The notes beneath the pieces are model-generated. The model was not told the origin of the DNA. It worked only from the letters and a program-made list of their open reading frames with translations, and did not search any database. DNA of 32,653 nt. It comes from Hyella patelloides LEGE 07179. GTDB lineage: Bacteria; Cyanobacteriota; Cyanobacteriia; Cyanobacteriales; Xenococcaceae. A program made the translations under genes and the position numbers. The stretch is taken from positions 1 to 32,653 of the forward strand of contig NZ_LR213819.1 in assembly GCF_900659865.1 (NCBI RefSeq). The letters run 5' to 3'. Position 1 is the first letter of the stretch. Each line of letters begins with the position of its first letter. Of the stretch, positions 1-8,526 are shown in pieces.

Positions 1-135
1 AAAGACAATGGTGAACCTATTTATATTGCTAGGGGAGTCATGAAACAAGAAGACGGAACTGTGATTTTAACCGCCGTTCCCCATCAAAATATCTCCCCTC
101 GAACTCCTGAAAATCCTTATAGTTGTGGTCAATAA
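1..135 (+). CDS. C-terminal end of a TPS/haemagglutinin-family secreted protein (partial)
   Basis: The window opens inside a gene in frame 1 that runs to a TAA stop at 133-135. The 44 visible residues begin KDNGEPIYIARGVMKQEDG and end NPYSCGQ. They match the last residues of the complete neighbour (250-4242) almost exactly; the main difference is a missing Gln-Asn pair before ISPRTPENP. The first bases after the stop are also shared between the two genes. It is therefore the 3' end of a tandem paralogue of that neighbour. The terminal Cys (CGQ) is conserved in both. Only the tail is visible, so its size and repeat content are unknown. The paralogy is read directly from the sequence; the family name is carried over from the neighbour. 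Confidence 0.85.
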   Translation, partial: KDNGEPIYIARGVMKQEDGTVILTAVPHQNISPRTPENPYSCGQ

Positions 136-249
136 TTATCAGTGTCAGCATCTTTGCTTTCAATTAAATGAAATTATTACTATAGCTCCGTTGGATAGAC
201 AGAATCTAAAACTATCTCACCACACGATGCCATTGAGGTTGATTCAAAG

Positions 250-3200
250 ATGAAAGTTATCTCTAAAACAGTATTTTGCTTATTTCCACTGTTATTTCCT
301 CTTAGTGCTACTGCTCAAATAACAGTCGATGGCACAACTTCGACAACAGTAACTCCTACAGAAACGGGAGTACAAATCGATGATGGAAACCGCGCTGGCG
401 GTAACCTATATCATAGCTTTGGGGAGTTTTCAATTCCTACGGGAAGTGAGGCTTTTTTCAACAATGCCAGCGAGATAGCTAATATTTTTTCCCGCGTTAC
501 AGGGGGCAATATTTCTAATATTAATGGTTTAATTCGTGCTAATGGTGCAGCTAATTTATTTCTCATCAACCCCGCAGGAATTGTCTTTGGTAACGATGCC
601 AGATTACAACTAGGTGGTTCATTTTATGGCAGTACGGCAGATAGTATCATTTTTCCCGATGGGGAATTTAGTGCAACAGATTTAGATAATCCCCCTTTGA
701 TTACGGTTAACGCACCCATTGGTTTGGGGTTTCGAGATAATCCAGGGGAGATTACGGTAAGAGGTAATGGTAATGGTATTAGACTAATTGATAGTGAAGT
801 TATCGATACTCAAGAAGCTTTAAGAGTGGGGACTGAGAACACCATTGGTTTAATTGGGGGTAATCTGATTTTGGAAAATGCCACCATTAAAACCGCAGGA
901 GGCTCAATTGAATTAGGAAGTGTTGCGGGAGGAGATGTTGATTTAGTCACTACGGCTAAAGGTTTTACTTTTGATTATTCAGGAATCGAAAACTTTAGTG
1001 ATATTTCTTTAACAGGAATCAGTGTTGTCGATGCTAGTGGTTTAGGCGGGGGAGATATTAATGTTGTTGGTAATAATATTTCTCTGACTGGCATTTCAGG
1101 ATTGACCAATTATACGTTAGGTGGCAATCCTGGAGGAGATACTAATGTTTTTGCTGCGGAATCTTTAGAGATTAATGGCATCGAAAACGAGCTTGATTTT
1201 TTCAGTGGTATTGCTAATTACGTTTTGCCACAAGGAACAGCAGATGGGGGAGATATTAACATTGAAGCACAGAATTTAAGAATCGGCGATCGCGGGGAGA
1301 TTTCAACTTTTGCTTTTGGTCAAGGAAACGCAGGGAATATTAACATTAATGCTAGTGAAAGTGTATCTTTAGCTAGTGAAGGAAATGGTAGCGCAATTGG
1401 CTCTGTCGTAAATACTGATGGGGTGGAAGATGGTGGAGATGTTAGTATTACTACTCCTAATCTGACTATCAGTAATGGAGCCTCTTTAGTTGTTACGACT
1501 TTGGGTGCAGGAGATGGAGGGAAATTAACCATCAATACGGAGAATTTTAATCTGGCTGATGGAAGCGTAATTAATGTTTTAACTTCTGGCACAGGAGATG
1601 GCGGAAGTTTAACTATCGATACTAATAACCTCTTAGTCACTAATGGTAGTGAAATTAATACTAGTACCCTTAGTTCAGGAAATGCAGGTGATTTACAAAT
1701 TACAGCTACCGATATTGAACTTAATGGTGGGGACAATGGCTTAGAAACTGGTTTGAGTTCTGCGGTAGCTGAGTCTACTTCAGAAGGAAATGCAGGAAAT
1801 ATCACTATAGAAACCCCACAACTACGTCTGGTTAATGGGGGTGCTATTTTAGTTTCTACTGTTGGTGGGGGAGATGGGGGTGATTTGCGAATTCAGGCTA
1901 CCGATATCAGTCTGGAAAATCCCATGGGTGTTTTTACTGTAATAGATGCTTCAACAATAGCAGAAGGTGCAGGAGGAAGCATCACCATCGAAACGGGGAA
2001 TTTGAATCTGGCTGATGGAGGCATAATTAGTGTTTTAACTTCTGGCATAGGAGATGGCGGAAGTTTAACTATCGATACTAATAACCTCTTAGTCACTAAT
2101 GGTAGTCAAATTAGTACTAATACTATTGGCGCAGGAAATGGTGGCAATTTACAAATTACAGCTACCGATATTGAACTTAATGGTGGGGACAATGGCTTAG
2201 GAACTGGTTTGAGTTCTGCGGTAGCTAAGTCTACTTCAGAAGGAAATGCAGGAAATATCACTGTAGAAACCCAACAACTAAGTCTGGTTAATGGGGGTGC
2301 TATTGCAGTTTCTACTATTGGTGGGGGAAATGGGGGTGATTTGCGAATTCAAGCTACCGATATCAGTCTGGAAAATCCCATGGGTGCTGTTACGATAATA
2401 GATGCTTCAACATTCGCAGAGGGGAAAGGAGGAAGCATCAACATCGAAACGGGGAATTTGAATCTGGCTGATGGAGGCATAATTAATGTTTTAACTTCTG
2501 GCACAGGAGATGGCGGAAGTTTAACTATCGATACTAATAACCTCTTAGTCACTAATGGTAGTGAAATTAATACTAGTACCCTTAGTTCAGGAAATGCAGG
2601 TGATTTACAAATTACAGCTACCGATATTGAACTTAATGGTGGGGACAATGGCTTAGAAACTGGTTTGAGTTCTGCGGTAGCTGAGTCTACTTCAGAAGGA
2701 AATGCAGGAAATATCACTATAGAAACCCCACAACTACGTCTGGTTAATGGGGGTGCTATTTTAGTTTCTACTGTTGGTGGGGGAGATGGGGGTGATTTGC
2801 GAATTCAGGCTACCGATATCAGTCTGGAAAATCTCATGGGTGCTAATACTATAATAGATGCTTCAACATTCGCAGGAGGCGCAGGAGGAAGCATCACCAT
2901 CGAAACGGAGAATTTGAATCTGACTGATGGAAGCATAATTAGTGTTTTCACTTTGGGAACAGGAGATGGCGGAAGTTTGACCATCAATTCTGATAGCCTC
3001 TTATCTACTAATGGTAGTACAATTGATGCTAGTACCTTTAGTTCAGGAAACGCAGGTGATTTAGAGATTACTGCTACCGATATTGAACTTAATGGTGGAG
3101 AAAATGGCTTATTAACTTCTTTGACTTCTATAGCAGCAGCAGAAGGAAATGCAGGAAATATCACTATAGAAACCCCACAATTACGTCTGGCTAATGGCGG

Positions 3201-4242
3201 TCAAATTTCGGTTTCTACTGGTGGTGAGGGAGATGGTGGCAATTTACAAATTAATGCTAATCAGATTGAGATTATCGAAGCTCCTACAGGTGAATCACTC
3301 ACAGGAATTTCTGCTTTCACTCAAGCAGAGGGGGCAGGAGGAAGCGTCACCATCGAAACGGAAAGTTTGAATCTGATTGATGGAGGCATAATTGATGTTT
3401 CAACTTCTGGAACAGGAGATAGCGGAAATCTAACCATAGAAGCTAACTCAATTGATTTAGAAAATAATTCTAGGATTAATGCTGAAACTCAATCAGGTAC
3501 TGGTGGTAATATCGATTTCCAAATTGCCGAAAATTTAACTCTGAGCGATAACAGTAGTATTTCCGCACGGGCCAATAATGATGCCAATGGTGGCAATATC
3601 AATATTGGTGCCGAATTTATTATTGCCTATCCTAGCGGTGGTAATAGTGATGGCAATGATATTACTGCCAGTGCCCAACAAGGACAAGGTGGCGCAATTA
3701 GCATCACAGCAGAATCTCTACTAGGAATTGAAGAACGTAGAGCGTTTGACAACAATGGCACCAACGACATTGATGCTAGTTCGGGAACTGAAGGTTTAGA
3801 TGGCACAGTTACTATCGAAACCCCTGATAATAATCCCCTGCGGGAAACCACCGAATTAACTGATAACGTCGTCACCGCAGAGGTTATTACAACATCGGAT
3901 GTTTGTTCGGCATCAGATATCGAAGATGTCTCTAGTCTTGCAGTTCAAGGTAAAGGAGGAGTAGCACCAGAACCCACTGCACCCTTTGATGGTGATGCTT
4001 TAATTGTCAATGGGGAACCCGAAACATCAGATGCACCTCAAAATAATAGTCATTATCTAGATCCTAATGAGATTCCACCTCATATTCAACCAGTGGCATA
4101 CAAAGACAATGGTGAACCTATTTACATTGCTAGGGGAGTCATGAAACAAGAAGATGGCACTGTGATTTTAACTGCCGTTCCTCATCAAAATCAAAATATC
4201 CCGCCGAGAACTCCTGAAAATCCCTATAGTTGTGGTCAATAA
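250..4242 (+). CDS. Two-partner-secretion (filamentous haemagglutinin N-terminal domain) exoprotein
   Basis: A 1330-aa secreted protein. Residues 1-22 form a signal peptide (hydrophobic core FCLFPLLFPL, cleavage after ATA). They are followed by a TPS/haemagglutination-activity domain at about 23-250, with the characteristic NLFLINPAGIVFG stretch. Proteins with this domain are exported through a TpsB/Omp85-family outer-membrane pore and form beta-helical surface or secreted fibres; no TpsB gene is visible here. Residues about 250-1150 are Gly/Asn/Thr-rich beta-helix-like repeats, including four exact-period 152-residue units. The C-terminal 120 residues are non-repetitive, with a DVC and a terminal CGQ cysteine, and are shared with the partial gene at 1-135. 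Start: ATG 250 gives the signal peptide directly. Adhesion or matrix function is a family-level inference. Long minus-strand open frames opposite the repeats are shadows. Confidence 0.85.
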   Translation: MKVISKTVFCLFPLLFPLSATAQITVDGTTSTTVTPTETGVQIDDGNRAGGNLYHSFGEFSIPTGSEAFFNNASEIANIFSRVTGGNISNINGLIRANGAANLFLINPAGIVFGNDARLQLGGSFYGSTADSIIFPDGEFSATDLDNPPLITVNAPIGLGFRDNPGEITVRGNGNGIRLIDSEVIDTQEALRVGTENTIGLIGGNLILENATIKTAGGSIELGSVAGGDVDLVTTAKGFTFDYSGIENFSDISLTGISVVDASGLGGGDINVVGNNISLTGISGLTNYTLGGNPGGDTNVFAAESLEINGIENELDFFSGIANYVLPQGTADGGDINIEAQNLRIGDRGEISTFAFGQGNAGNININASESVSLASEGNGSAIGSVVNTDGVEDGGDVSITTPNLTISNGASLVVTTLGAGDGGKLTINTENFNLADGSVINVLTSGTGDGGSLTIDTNNLLVTNGSEINTSTLSSGNAGDLQITATDIELNGGDNGLETGLSSAVAESTSEGNAGNITIETPQLRLVNGGAILVSTVGGGDGGDLRIQATDISLENPMGVFTVIDASTIAEGAGGSITIETGNLNLADGGIISVLTSGIGDGGSLTIDTNNLLVTNGSQISTNTIGAGNGGNLQITATDIELNGGDNGLGTGLSSAVAKSTSEGNAGNITVETQQLSLVNGGAIAVSTIGGGNGGDLRIQATDISLENPMGAVTIIDASTFAEGKGGSINIETGNLNLADGGIINVLTSGTGDGGSLTIDTNNLLVTNGSEINTSTLSSGNAGDLQITATDIELNGGDNGLETGLSSAVAESTSEGNAGNITIETPQLRLVNGGAILVSTVGGGDGGDLRIQATDISLENLMGANTIIDASTFAGGAGGSITIETENLNLTDGSIISVFTLGTGDGGSLTINSDSLLSTNGSTIDASTFSSGNAGDLEITATDIELNGGENGLLTSLTSIAAAEGNAGNITIETPQLRLANGGQISVSTGGEGDGGNLQINANQIEIIEAPTGESLTGISAFTQAEGAGGSVTIETESLNLIDGGIIDVSTSGTGDSGNLTIEANSIDLENNSRINAETQSGTGGNIDFQIAENLTLSDNSSISARANNDANGGNINIGAEFIIAYPSGGNSDGNDITASAQQGQGGAISITAESLLGIEERRAFDNNGTNDIDASSGTEGLDGTVTIETPDNNPLRETTELTDNVVTAEVITTSDVCSASDIEDVSSLAVQGKGGVAPEPTAPFDGDALIVNGEPETSDAPQNNSHYLDPNEIPPHIQPVAYKDNGEPIYIARGVMKQEDGTVILTAVPHQNQNIPPRTPENPYSCGQ
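1601..3421 (+). repeat. Four tandem 456-bp coding repeats (152 aa each)
   Basis: The marker GCGGAAG starts at 1601, 2057, 2513 and 2969, an exact spacing of 456 bp, with a diverged fifth occurrence near 3422. Units are in frame and encode 152 residues each. Units 1 and 3 are far more alike than neighbours: 1568-1921 and 2480-2833 appear identical base for base (354 bp at an offset of 912), while unit 2 differs at many positions. Confidence 0.9.
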
Positions 4243-4862
4243 TTATCAGTGCAAGTATATTTACGATCCTAGCTTTTGGTGAAGTAATACTTAATAGTCT
4301 TTAATAATAACTGATTACTTTTAAGCTGCTATGTTTTGGTTTTTGAGTGCGGTAATAATCTCTCAACTCAATTTAGAATTAGCTGCTAAAGAAAAACAAG
4401 GCGAAACAGTTATCGGCGCAGAAGCACCTGATTAAAATTTTGGTGTTGGTGAATTGGGTTCTAAAAGAACAAATAGATAACTTTCTTTTTCCGAGATTCA
4501 AAAATCTTAAAAAAAATAGTAACGGTGCGCTTTCGGTGAATACAAATTCTCCAGAGATTAAAGGGTACTTTATTACCAAACAATATAAATGTTTAGTATC
4601 AACAAAAAAATCATTTAAAGCCCCTGATAAGCGCACCGCAACGAACAAGGAACAACGAGCAACGAACCGTATAATTATTTATTTTATATCTAAAATCACC
4701 AAAGCAAAATTTTTATGTGTCACCATTAACCATAAAATAATATCTATGCTGCATCAGTTGAATTTTTAAATCTTGTTAAGAATCAAAAATAAATATATCT
4801 CAAGCCCATAAAGTACTGATAAATTGAGTCAAGATCGGGAAGTAAAGAGCCAGGAAAAAAAG
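4243..4862. other. Gene-poor spacer downstream of the haemagglutinin gene
   Basis: About 620 bp of AT-rich sequence. Frames of 89-109 codons cross it on both strands, but they have low-complexity composition and no recognisable motif. A 34-codon frame at 4331-4435 (MFWFLSAVIISQLN...) has no convincing ribosome binding site and may be a remnant. I see no RNA gene or terminator with a clear U-tract. Confidence 0.5.
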
Positions 4863-4988
4863 ATGATGGATTCAATGCCCTTTTTTGGTCAATTAAGTAC
4901 AGTATTGTGGTTAGCCTTTTTGACGATCGCTTTGGTGAGACTTATTATTACCATTAAAGATTCACGGATATTCAAACCAAAGAATTAA
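4863..4988 (+). CDS. Small single-membrane-segment protein of unknown function (41 aa)
   Basis: A short reading frame beginning ATG-ATG encodes 41 residues: a short N-terminus (MMDSMPFFGQL), one hydrophobic segment of about 20 residues (residues 12-30, VLWLAFLTIALVRLIIT) and a basic tail ending KPKN. A good ribosome binding site (AGGA at 4852-4855) lies 7 bases upstream of the first ATG, unlike the spurious frames around it. Cyanobacteria carry many tiny one-helix subunits of photosystems, cytochrome b6f and NDH-1, and the layout (short lumenal or stromal end, one helix, charged tail) fits that class. The sequence does not match any such subunit I can recall. Coding status rests on the Shine-Dalgarno and the membrane segment. 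Confidence 0.5.
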   Translation: MMDSMPFFGQLSTVLWLAFLTIALVRLIITIKDSRIFKPKN

Positions 4989-5092
4989 AGCTTTATTACC
5001 GTTAATTATCGCAAATTTTACCGCGATCGCTTAAAATATCCACAATGCGATCGGTGTAAGCTGACACTGCGCGAACAGCAGAGAGGGCTAAG

Positions 5093-5118
5093 AACGCGAT
5101 CTCACGAAGTGAGGCGTT
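5093..5118. repeat. Palindromic interspersed repeat, HIP-like
   Basis: Nested inverted repeats: AACGC (5093-5097) pairs with GCGTT (5114-5118), and CTCAC (5101-5105) pairs with GTGAG (5109-5113) around a GAA loop. It lies beside several GCGATCGC-like octamers (5030-5135). Repeats of this general form are scattered through cyanobacterial intergenic DNA. There is no T-tract, so it is not an obvious terminator. Confidence 0.6.
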
Positions 5119-5237
5119 GCACGATCGCAATCAACCTGAAATTAGTGCCAGTATTGGTTGTTACTTGTTGCCAAATCCTTTACGATCCTTAATTAGGTCA
5201 GCAATTAACAAAACTAAATAAATATAGTTCTTTTTTC

Positions 5238-6236
5238 ATGGTTTTAATTCGTGTCCCCAAAATCTGGAATGTAGCTGATAGTCAAGTTACATCAGAAAAT
5301 CTTTATTGGAATCGTCGTCAGTTTATTAAAACCCTGATAGGGGCGGGGATTGGAGCTAGTGTTATGCCTCTGGCTGGTTGTCAAAATACTTCTGATATTG
5401 GCAAATCAGCATCAGAAACAGCACTGGAAAAAAGCTTAAACTTACCTTCGATATCTTATACTACTAATCCTGCGTTTGCTAAAGTATCTCGACCCATTGC
5501 CGATGAGAAGGTTGCAGGACAATATAATAACTTTTATGAGTATGGCGGGACAAAAAAGATTTGGCTCGATGCTCAAAAACTACCTACAGAAAACTGGCAA
5601 GTAGAAGTTGCAGGATTAGTTAAAAATCCCCGCACTTATACCATTGATGAAATTAAACAAGAATTTCCTCTAGAAGAAAGGGTGTATCGTTTTCGTTGTG
5701 TCGAAGCTTGGTCAATGGTGTTACCCTGGATTGGCTTTCCCATGAAAGAACTAATTGCAGCAGTTGAACCCACTTCTAAAGCCAAGTTTGTGAACTTTAC
5801 TTCTTTTTACGATGAGGACATTACAACAGGTCCCTCGTTTCATTTGGGTTCGTTACCTTGGCCCTATACTGAAGGCTTACGCATCGAAGAAATGGCAAAC
5901 GAGTTAGCTTTCTTTGCAGTGGGTATTTACGGACATGATTTACCAAAACAACATGGCGCACCCATAAGAATGGTTATTCCTTGGAAATATGGCTTCAAAG
6001 GAGCAAAATCGATTGTTAAAGTAGAGTTTTTAGAAAAGCAACCTGCTACCTATTGGAATACTATTGACTCCCGCGAATATGATTTTGAAGCCAATGTAAA
6101 TCCTGATAAGCCTCATCCTCGTTGGTCACAAGCAACAGAAAAGTTTATTAGTACTGGCCCTGGTTTATCTTGGGAAATTAAAGAGACTTTTCCGTATAAC
6201 GGTTATGGAGAATATGTAGGCAGTCTTTATACTTAA
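5238..6236 (+). CDS. msrP: Protein-methionine-sulfoxide reductase catalytic subunit MsrP (YedY)
   Basis: A 332-aa molybdopterin oxidoreductase that repairs oxidised methionines in exported proteins, taking electrons from the haem membrane protein MsrQ. A twin-arginine signal is visible (NRRQFIKTLIGAG, residues 25-37). The mature enzyme shows the family block RVYRFRCVEAWSMVLPWIGFP (residues 148-168), where Cys154 is the expected molybdenum ligand. Later blocks IPWKYGFKGAKSIV and HPRWSQATEKFI match the family to the end, and the length is normal. The ATG at 5238 gives the usual N-terminus (MVLIRVPKIW...); no clear Shine-Dalgarno precedes it. A lipobox-like MPLAGC (Cys48) follows the Tat region, so it may be a Tat-exported lipoprotein. 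No msrQ gene is adjacent. Confidence 0.93.
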   Translation: MVLIRVPKIWNVADSQVTSENLYWNRRQFIKTLIGAGIGASVMPLAGCQNTSDIGKSASETALEKSLNLPSISYTTNPAFAKVSRPIADEKVAGQYNNFYEYGGTKKIWLDAQKLPTENWQVEVAGLVKNPRTYTIDEIKQEFPLEERVYRFRCVEAWSMVLPWIGFPMKELIAAVEPTSKAKFVNFTSFYDEDITTGPSFHLGSLPWPYTEGLRIEEMANELAFFAVGIYGHDLPKQHGAPIRMVIPWKYGFKGAKSIVKVEFLEKQPATYWNTIDSREYDFEANVNPDKPHPRWSQATEKFISTGPGLSWEIKETFPYNGYGEYVGSLYT

Positions 6237-6495
6237 TACTTAATAAAAAAACGACGTTGCTAATTTAAAGTATGAAATCAATAAGATGGTTCGTAGTCAT
6301 TAGTTATTAGCTTTTCAATGGCTAGAATTAAGATAACAATTTTGGCTTTTCCGTTTCTACTATGCTATATTTTGCCTGTAATGCTTACCAAGTAACAATT
6401 TGAGCTATTTTACTCCTCAAGGATTTCTGTTAGTTTGAAAAGTCTCTGAAATATAAGATTAGGATTTACGCAAACAGCCCTTAAAAACACCATTG

Positions 6496-6520
6496 GTAGG
6501 GTGGGCATTGCCCACCCTAC
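6496..6520. repeat. 11-bp-stem palindromic repeat
   Basis: A perfect hairpin: GTAGGGTGGGC (6496-6506), loop ATT, GCCCACCCTAC (6510-6520). The GGTGGGCATTGCCCACC core is a common cyanobacterial dispersed repeat, and a related imperfect form sits at 14156-14176. Its right edge touches the stop codon of the truncated gene at 6520-6732. Just upstream (6464-6475) is GGATTTACGCAA, resembling another dispersed cyanobacterial repeat. Confidence 0.8.
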
Positions 6521-6732
6521 TATCTAGATAGTTGATAAGGTAATACTCCTTTCCAAGTTGGCTCGGTGATAAAATTAATTCCATTAGAATTACCTTTGTC
6601 CATAACATTAATATTTTCTACTGCTTTCCACCAATAAGGAAAATGTTTAATGTCACAAATAGTATCCCAAACTTTTCTTAATGGTGCTTCTATTTTCCAG
6701 ACAGTAACAAAACTGTATTCGTTAACAGACAT
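6520..6732 (-). pseudogene. SRPBCC-family (polyketide cyclase/START-like) gene, 3'-truncated
   Basis: The 70-residue product MSVNEYSFVTVWKIEAPL... reads as the first strand, helix and strand of an SRPBCC ligand-binding fold: a VWKIEAPLRKVWDTICDIKHFPYWW block, then INFITEPTWKGVLPYQLS. Full family members are about 140-160 residues, so roughly half is missing. The frame ends in SR-stop exactly where the palindromic repeat at 6496-6520 begins. No continuation is visible beyond the repeat in the reverse complement of 6240-6495. The ligand is unknown. The short frame might still be expressed, but the complete hydrophobic cavity cannot form. Recognition is moderate because only half of the domain is present. 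Confidence 0.6.
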
Positions 6733-6830
6733 AATTAATTCGTAATCAAAGTTTTCGTGGTTTACAGAAGTTAAATATAGTCTTGTGTCTTAATTTATAA
6801 TTTAAATCTTTAAAAGTAATGAAATTTATG

Positions 6831-6856
6831 GAATATTTGAATTTAGTTAAATATTC
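6831..6856. repeat. AT-rich inverted repeat downstream of dxr
   Basis: GAATATTT (6831-6838) and AAATATTC (6849-6856) form an 8-bp stem with a 10-base loop, about 55 bases beyond the dxr stop in the direction of its transcription. It is AT-only apart from the terminal pair and lacks a clean U-tract, so a terminator role is only possible. Confidence 0.35.
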
Positions 6857-6910
6857 AAAGTGTATTTTTTACTTAGTTTTTGATTAAATTAAAGACTGTT
6901 ATTAAGAGTT

Positions 6911-8086
6911 TTATTGTACTTCTAAAATTGCTTTTCTTGCCCAGGTATCGGCTTCTAAAATATCATCTAGAGAAGGATTTTGTTCGTTTTGAATATTAAA
7001 GCGATCGCATATTTTTTCGATAAATTTAGGTATATCTAAAAAGTCAATTTTTTCGGCTAAAAATAAAGCAACAGCTTGTTCGTTAGCTGCATTTAAAACT
7101 GCTGGCATTAATCCCCCTGCTCTACCCGCAGCATAGGCTAGTTGCATACAGGGATATTTTTGATGATCTGGTTCGCGGAAAGTGAGATCGCCAGCTTTCA
7201 CTAAGTCTAACTGTTTCCAATCAGTATAGATGCGTTCGGGCCAAGATAAAGCATATAGTAAAGGAAGACGCATATCGGGCCAGCCTAATTGTGCCAACAT
7301 AGAGGTATCTTGCACCTCAATTAAAGAGTGAATGATACTTTGAGGGTGAATTACGATATCGATGCGATCGTAGTCTAAACCAAACAGATAATGAGCTTCA
7401 ATTACTTCTAAACCCTTGTTCATTAAAGTAGCAGAGTCGATGGTAATTTTTTGTCCCATTGTCCAGTTAGGATGTTTCAAGGCATCTTGTACGGTGACAG
7501 TAGCTAATTTCTCTACTGGTAAATCGCGGAATGAACCCCCAGAAGCAGTTAAAATAATTCTTCTTAAACCATTTTCAGGAACACCCTGTAAACATTGAAA
7601 GATTGCGGAATGTTCCGAATCTGCGGGCAATAATTTAACCCCATGTTTTTTTACTAAAGGAAGCACTACAGGCGCACCAGCAATGAGAGTTTCTTTATTG
7701 GCTAAAGCAATATCTTTTCCTGCTTCAATCGCTGCAATAGTAGGTAATAAACCAGCACAACCCACAATACCTGTTACTACACTTTCGGCATCACCATAAC
7801 GAGCCACTTCTGCTACGCCTTCTGTACCTGCTAAAATTTGTGGAGGATCGGGAATATCTGCGATCGCATTTTGTAACTCAGCTACTTTTTCTGGATAAGA
7901 TGTGGCGACTATTTCTGGTTTAAATGTCCTAATTTGTTCGGCTAATAACTTAATATTATTTCCTGCTGCTAACCCTACCACACGGAATTTATCGGGATGA
8001 TGGGTAACGATATCTAGGGTTTGTGTCCCAATAGAACCAGTAGAACCTAGGATAGTAATTGCTTTTTGTTTTGTCGATTTATTCAT
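6911..8086 (-). CDS. dxr: 1-deoxy-D-xylulose 5-phosphate reductoisomerase
   Basis: A 391-aa enzyme of the MEP isoprenoid pathway. It converts 1-deoxy-D-xylulose 5-phosphate to 2-C-methyl-D-erythritol 4-phosphate with NADPH and a divalent metal. Visible features are the NADPH-binding GSTGSIG (residues 14-20), [11 protein letters not shown] around residues 127-137, and the metal/substrate segment [13 protein letters not shown] with Asp156 and Glu158. The flexible-loop HPNWTMG (205-211) and ATLMNKGLE (219-227, third metal ligand Glu227) follow. Length is normal and all key residues are present. The ATG at 8086 is preceded on its strand by AAAGG about 10 bases upstream. In a cyanobacterium this step feeds carotenoids, the phytol chain and quinones. 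It is transcribed divergently from the Rrf2 gene. Confidence 0.97.
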   Translation of the reverse strand: MNKSTKQKAITILGSTGSIGTQTLDIVTHHPDKFRVVGLAAGNNIKLLAEQIRTFKPEIVATSYPEKVAELQNAIADIPDPPQILAGTEGVAEVARYGDAESVVTGIVGCAGLLPTIAAIEAGKDIALANKETLIAGAPVVLPLVKKHGVKLLPADSEHSAIFQCLQGVPENGLRRIILTASGGSFRDLPVEKLATVTVQDALKHPNWTMGQKITIDSATLMNKGLEVIEAHYLFGLDYDRIDIVIHPQSIIHSLIEVQDTSMLAQLGWPDMRLPLLYALSWPERIYTDWKQLDLVKAGDLTFREPDHQKYPCMQLAYAAGRAGGLMPAVLNAANEQAVALFLAEKIDFLDIPKFIEKICDRFNIQNEQNPSLDDILEADTWARKAILEVQ

Positions 8087-8463
8087 AATATAACCTTTAT
8101 TTAACAGCGATCTCTTATGCAGTAATTAAGTAAGCAGCTATTGTTTGTTTCGGTTTCTTTATTTTTTTATTCAATGCCTTTTAAATGAAGATTTTTTAAT
8201 TGAAAATACTTCATTTTTACTGATAATTGTCTTGTTGTAGTTTACTGAATTTAGTTCCCCAACAATAAAAAAGTAGTAGTCAACTACTGGTAATAATTTT
8301 TGAGCCTAATCTTTAGGCATTTTACCAATATTTAGGGATTGATTATTTTTTTTATTCAATCTTGCTAATTCTCGATCTTTAGTGTATGAGGTTCCTGACT
8401 ATATTACTTACTAATTACAAAGAGGAAAGTACTTAATAAGTTCTGGACTTTGGGCAAAATCTC
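8087..8463. other. Divergent intergenic region between dxr and the Rrf2 gene
   Basis: About 380 AT-rich bases that must hold the dxr promoter. The only structures I see are short hairpins: AGTAG/CTACT near 8275 and GCCTAA-TCT-TTAGGC at 8304-8318, the latter followed by ATTTT. No gene is visible. Confidence 0.5.
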
Positions 8464-8494
8464 TTGACACAAAACCATTGCTTAGTTGTATAAT
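8464..8494 (+). promoter_or_regulatory. Sigma70-type promoter of the Rrf2-family gene
   Basis: A perfect -35 TTGACA (8464-8469) and a perfect -10 TATAAT (8489-8494), spaced by 19 bases, slightly longer than the optimum of 17. They lie 33 bases before the ATG at 8527. Transcription would start near 8501. Confidence 0.75.
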
Positions 8495-8501
8495 CTCAGG
8501 A

Positions 8502-8509
8502 TACTAGTA
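8502..8509. promoter_or_regulatory. Possible operator at the transcription start of the Rrf2 gene
   Basis: The palindrome TACTAGTA sits immediately downstream of the -10 box, across the expected transcription start. Rrf2 proteins bind short palindromes as dimers and often repress their own genes. Position and symmetry are seen; autoregulation is inferred. Confidence 0.35.
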
Positions 8510-8526
8510 AACATTAATTTTGCTCT

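Noticed and set aside
1320-3875. Several long minus-strand open frames (67-161 codons) opposite the haemagglutinin gene
   Set aside because: They mirror the plus-strand repeats, have Pro/Ser/Leu-rich shadow composition, and repeat with the same 456-bp period.
4379-4769. Overlapping 89- and 109-codon frames on opposite strands
   Set aside because: Low-complexity composition, no ribosome binding site, no motif, and they overlap each other.
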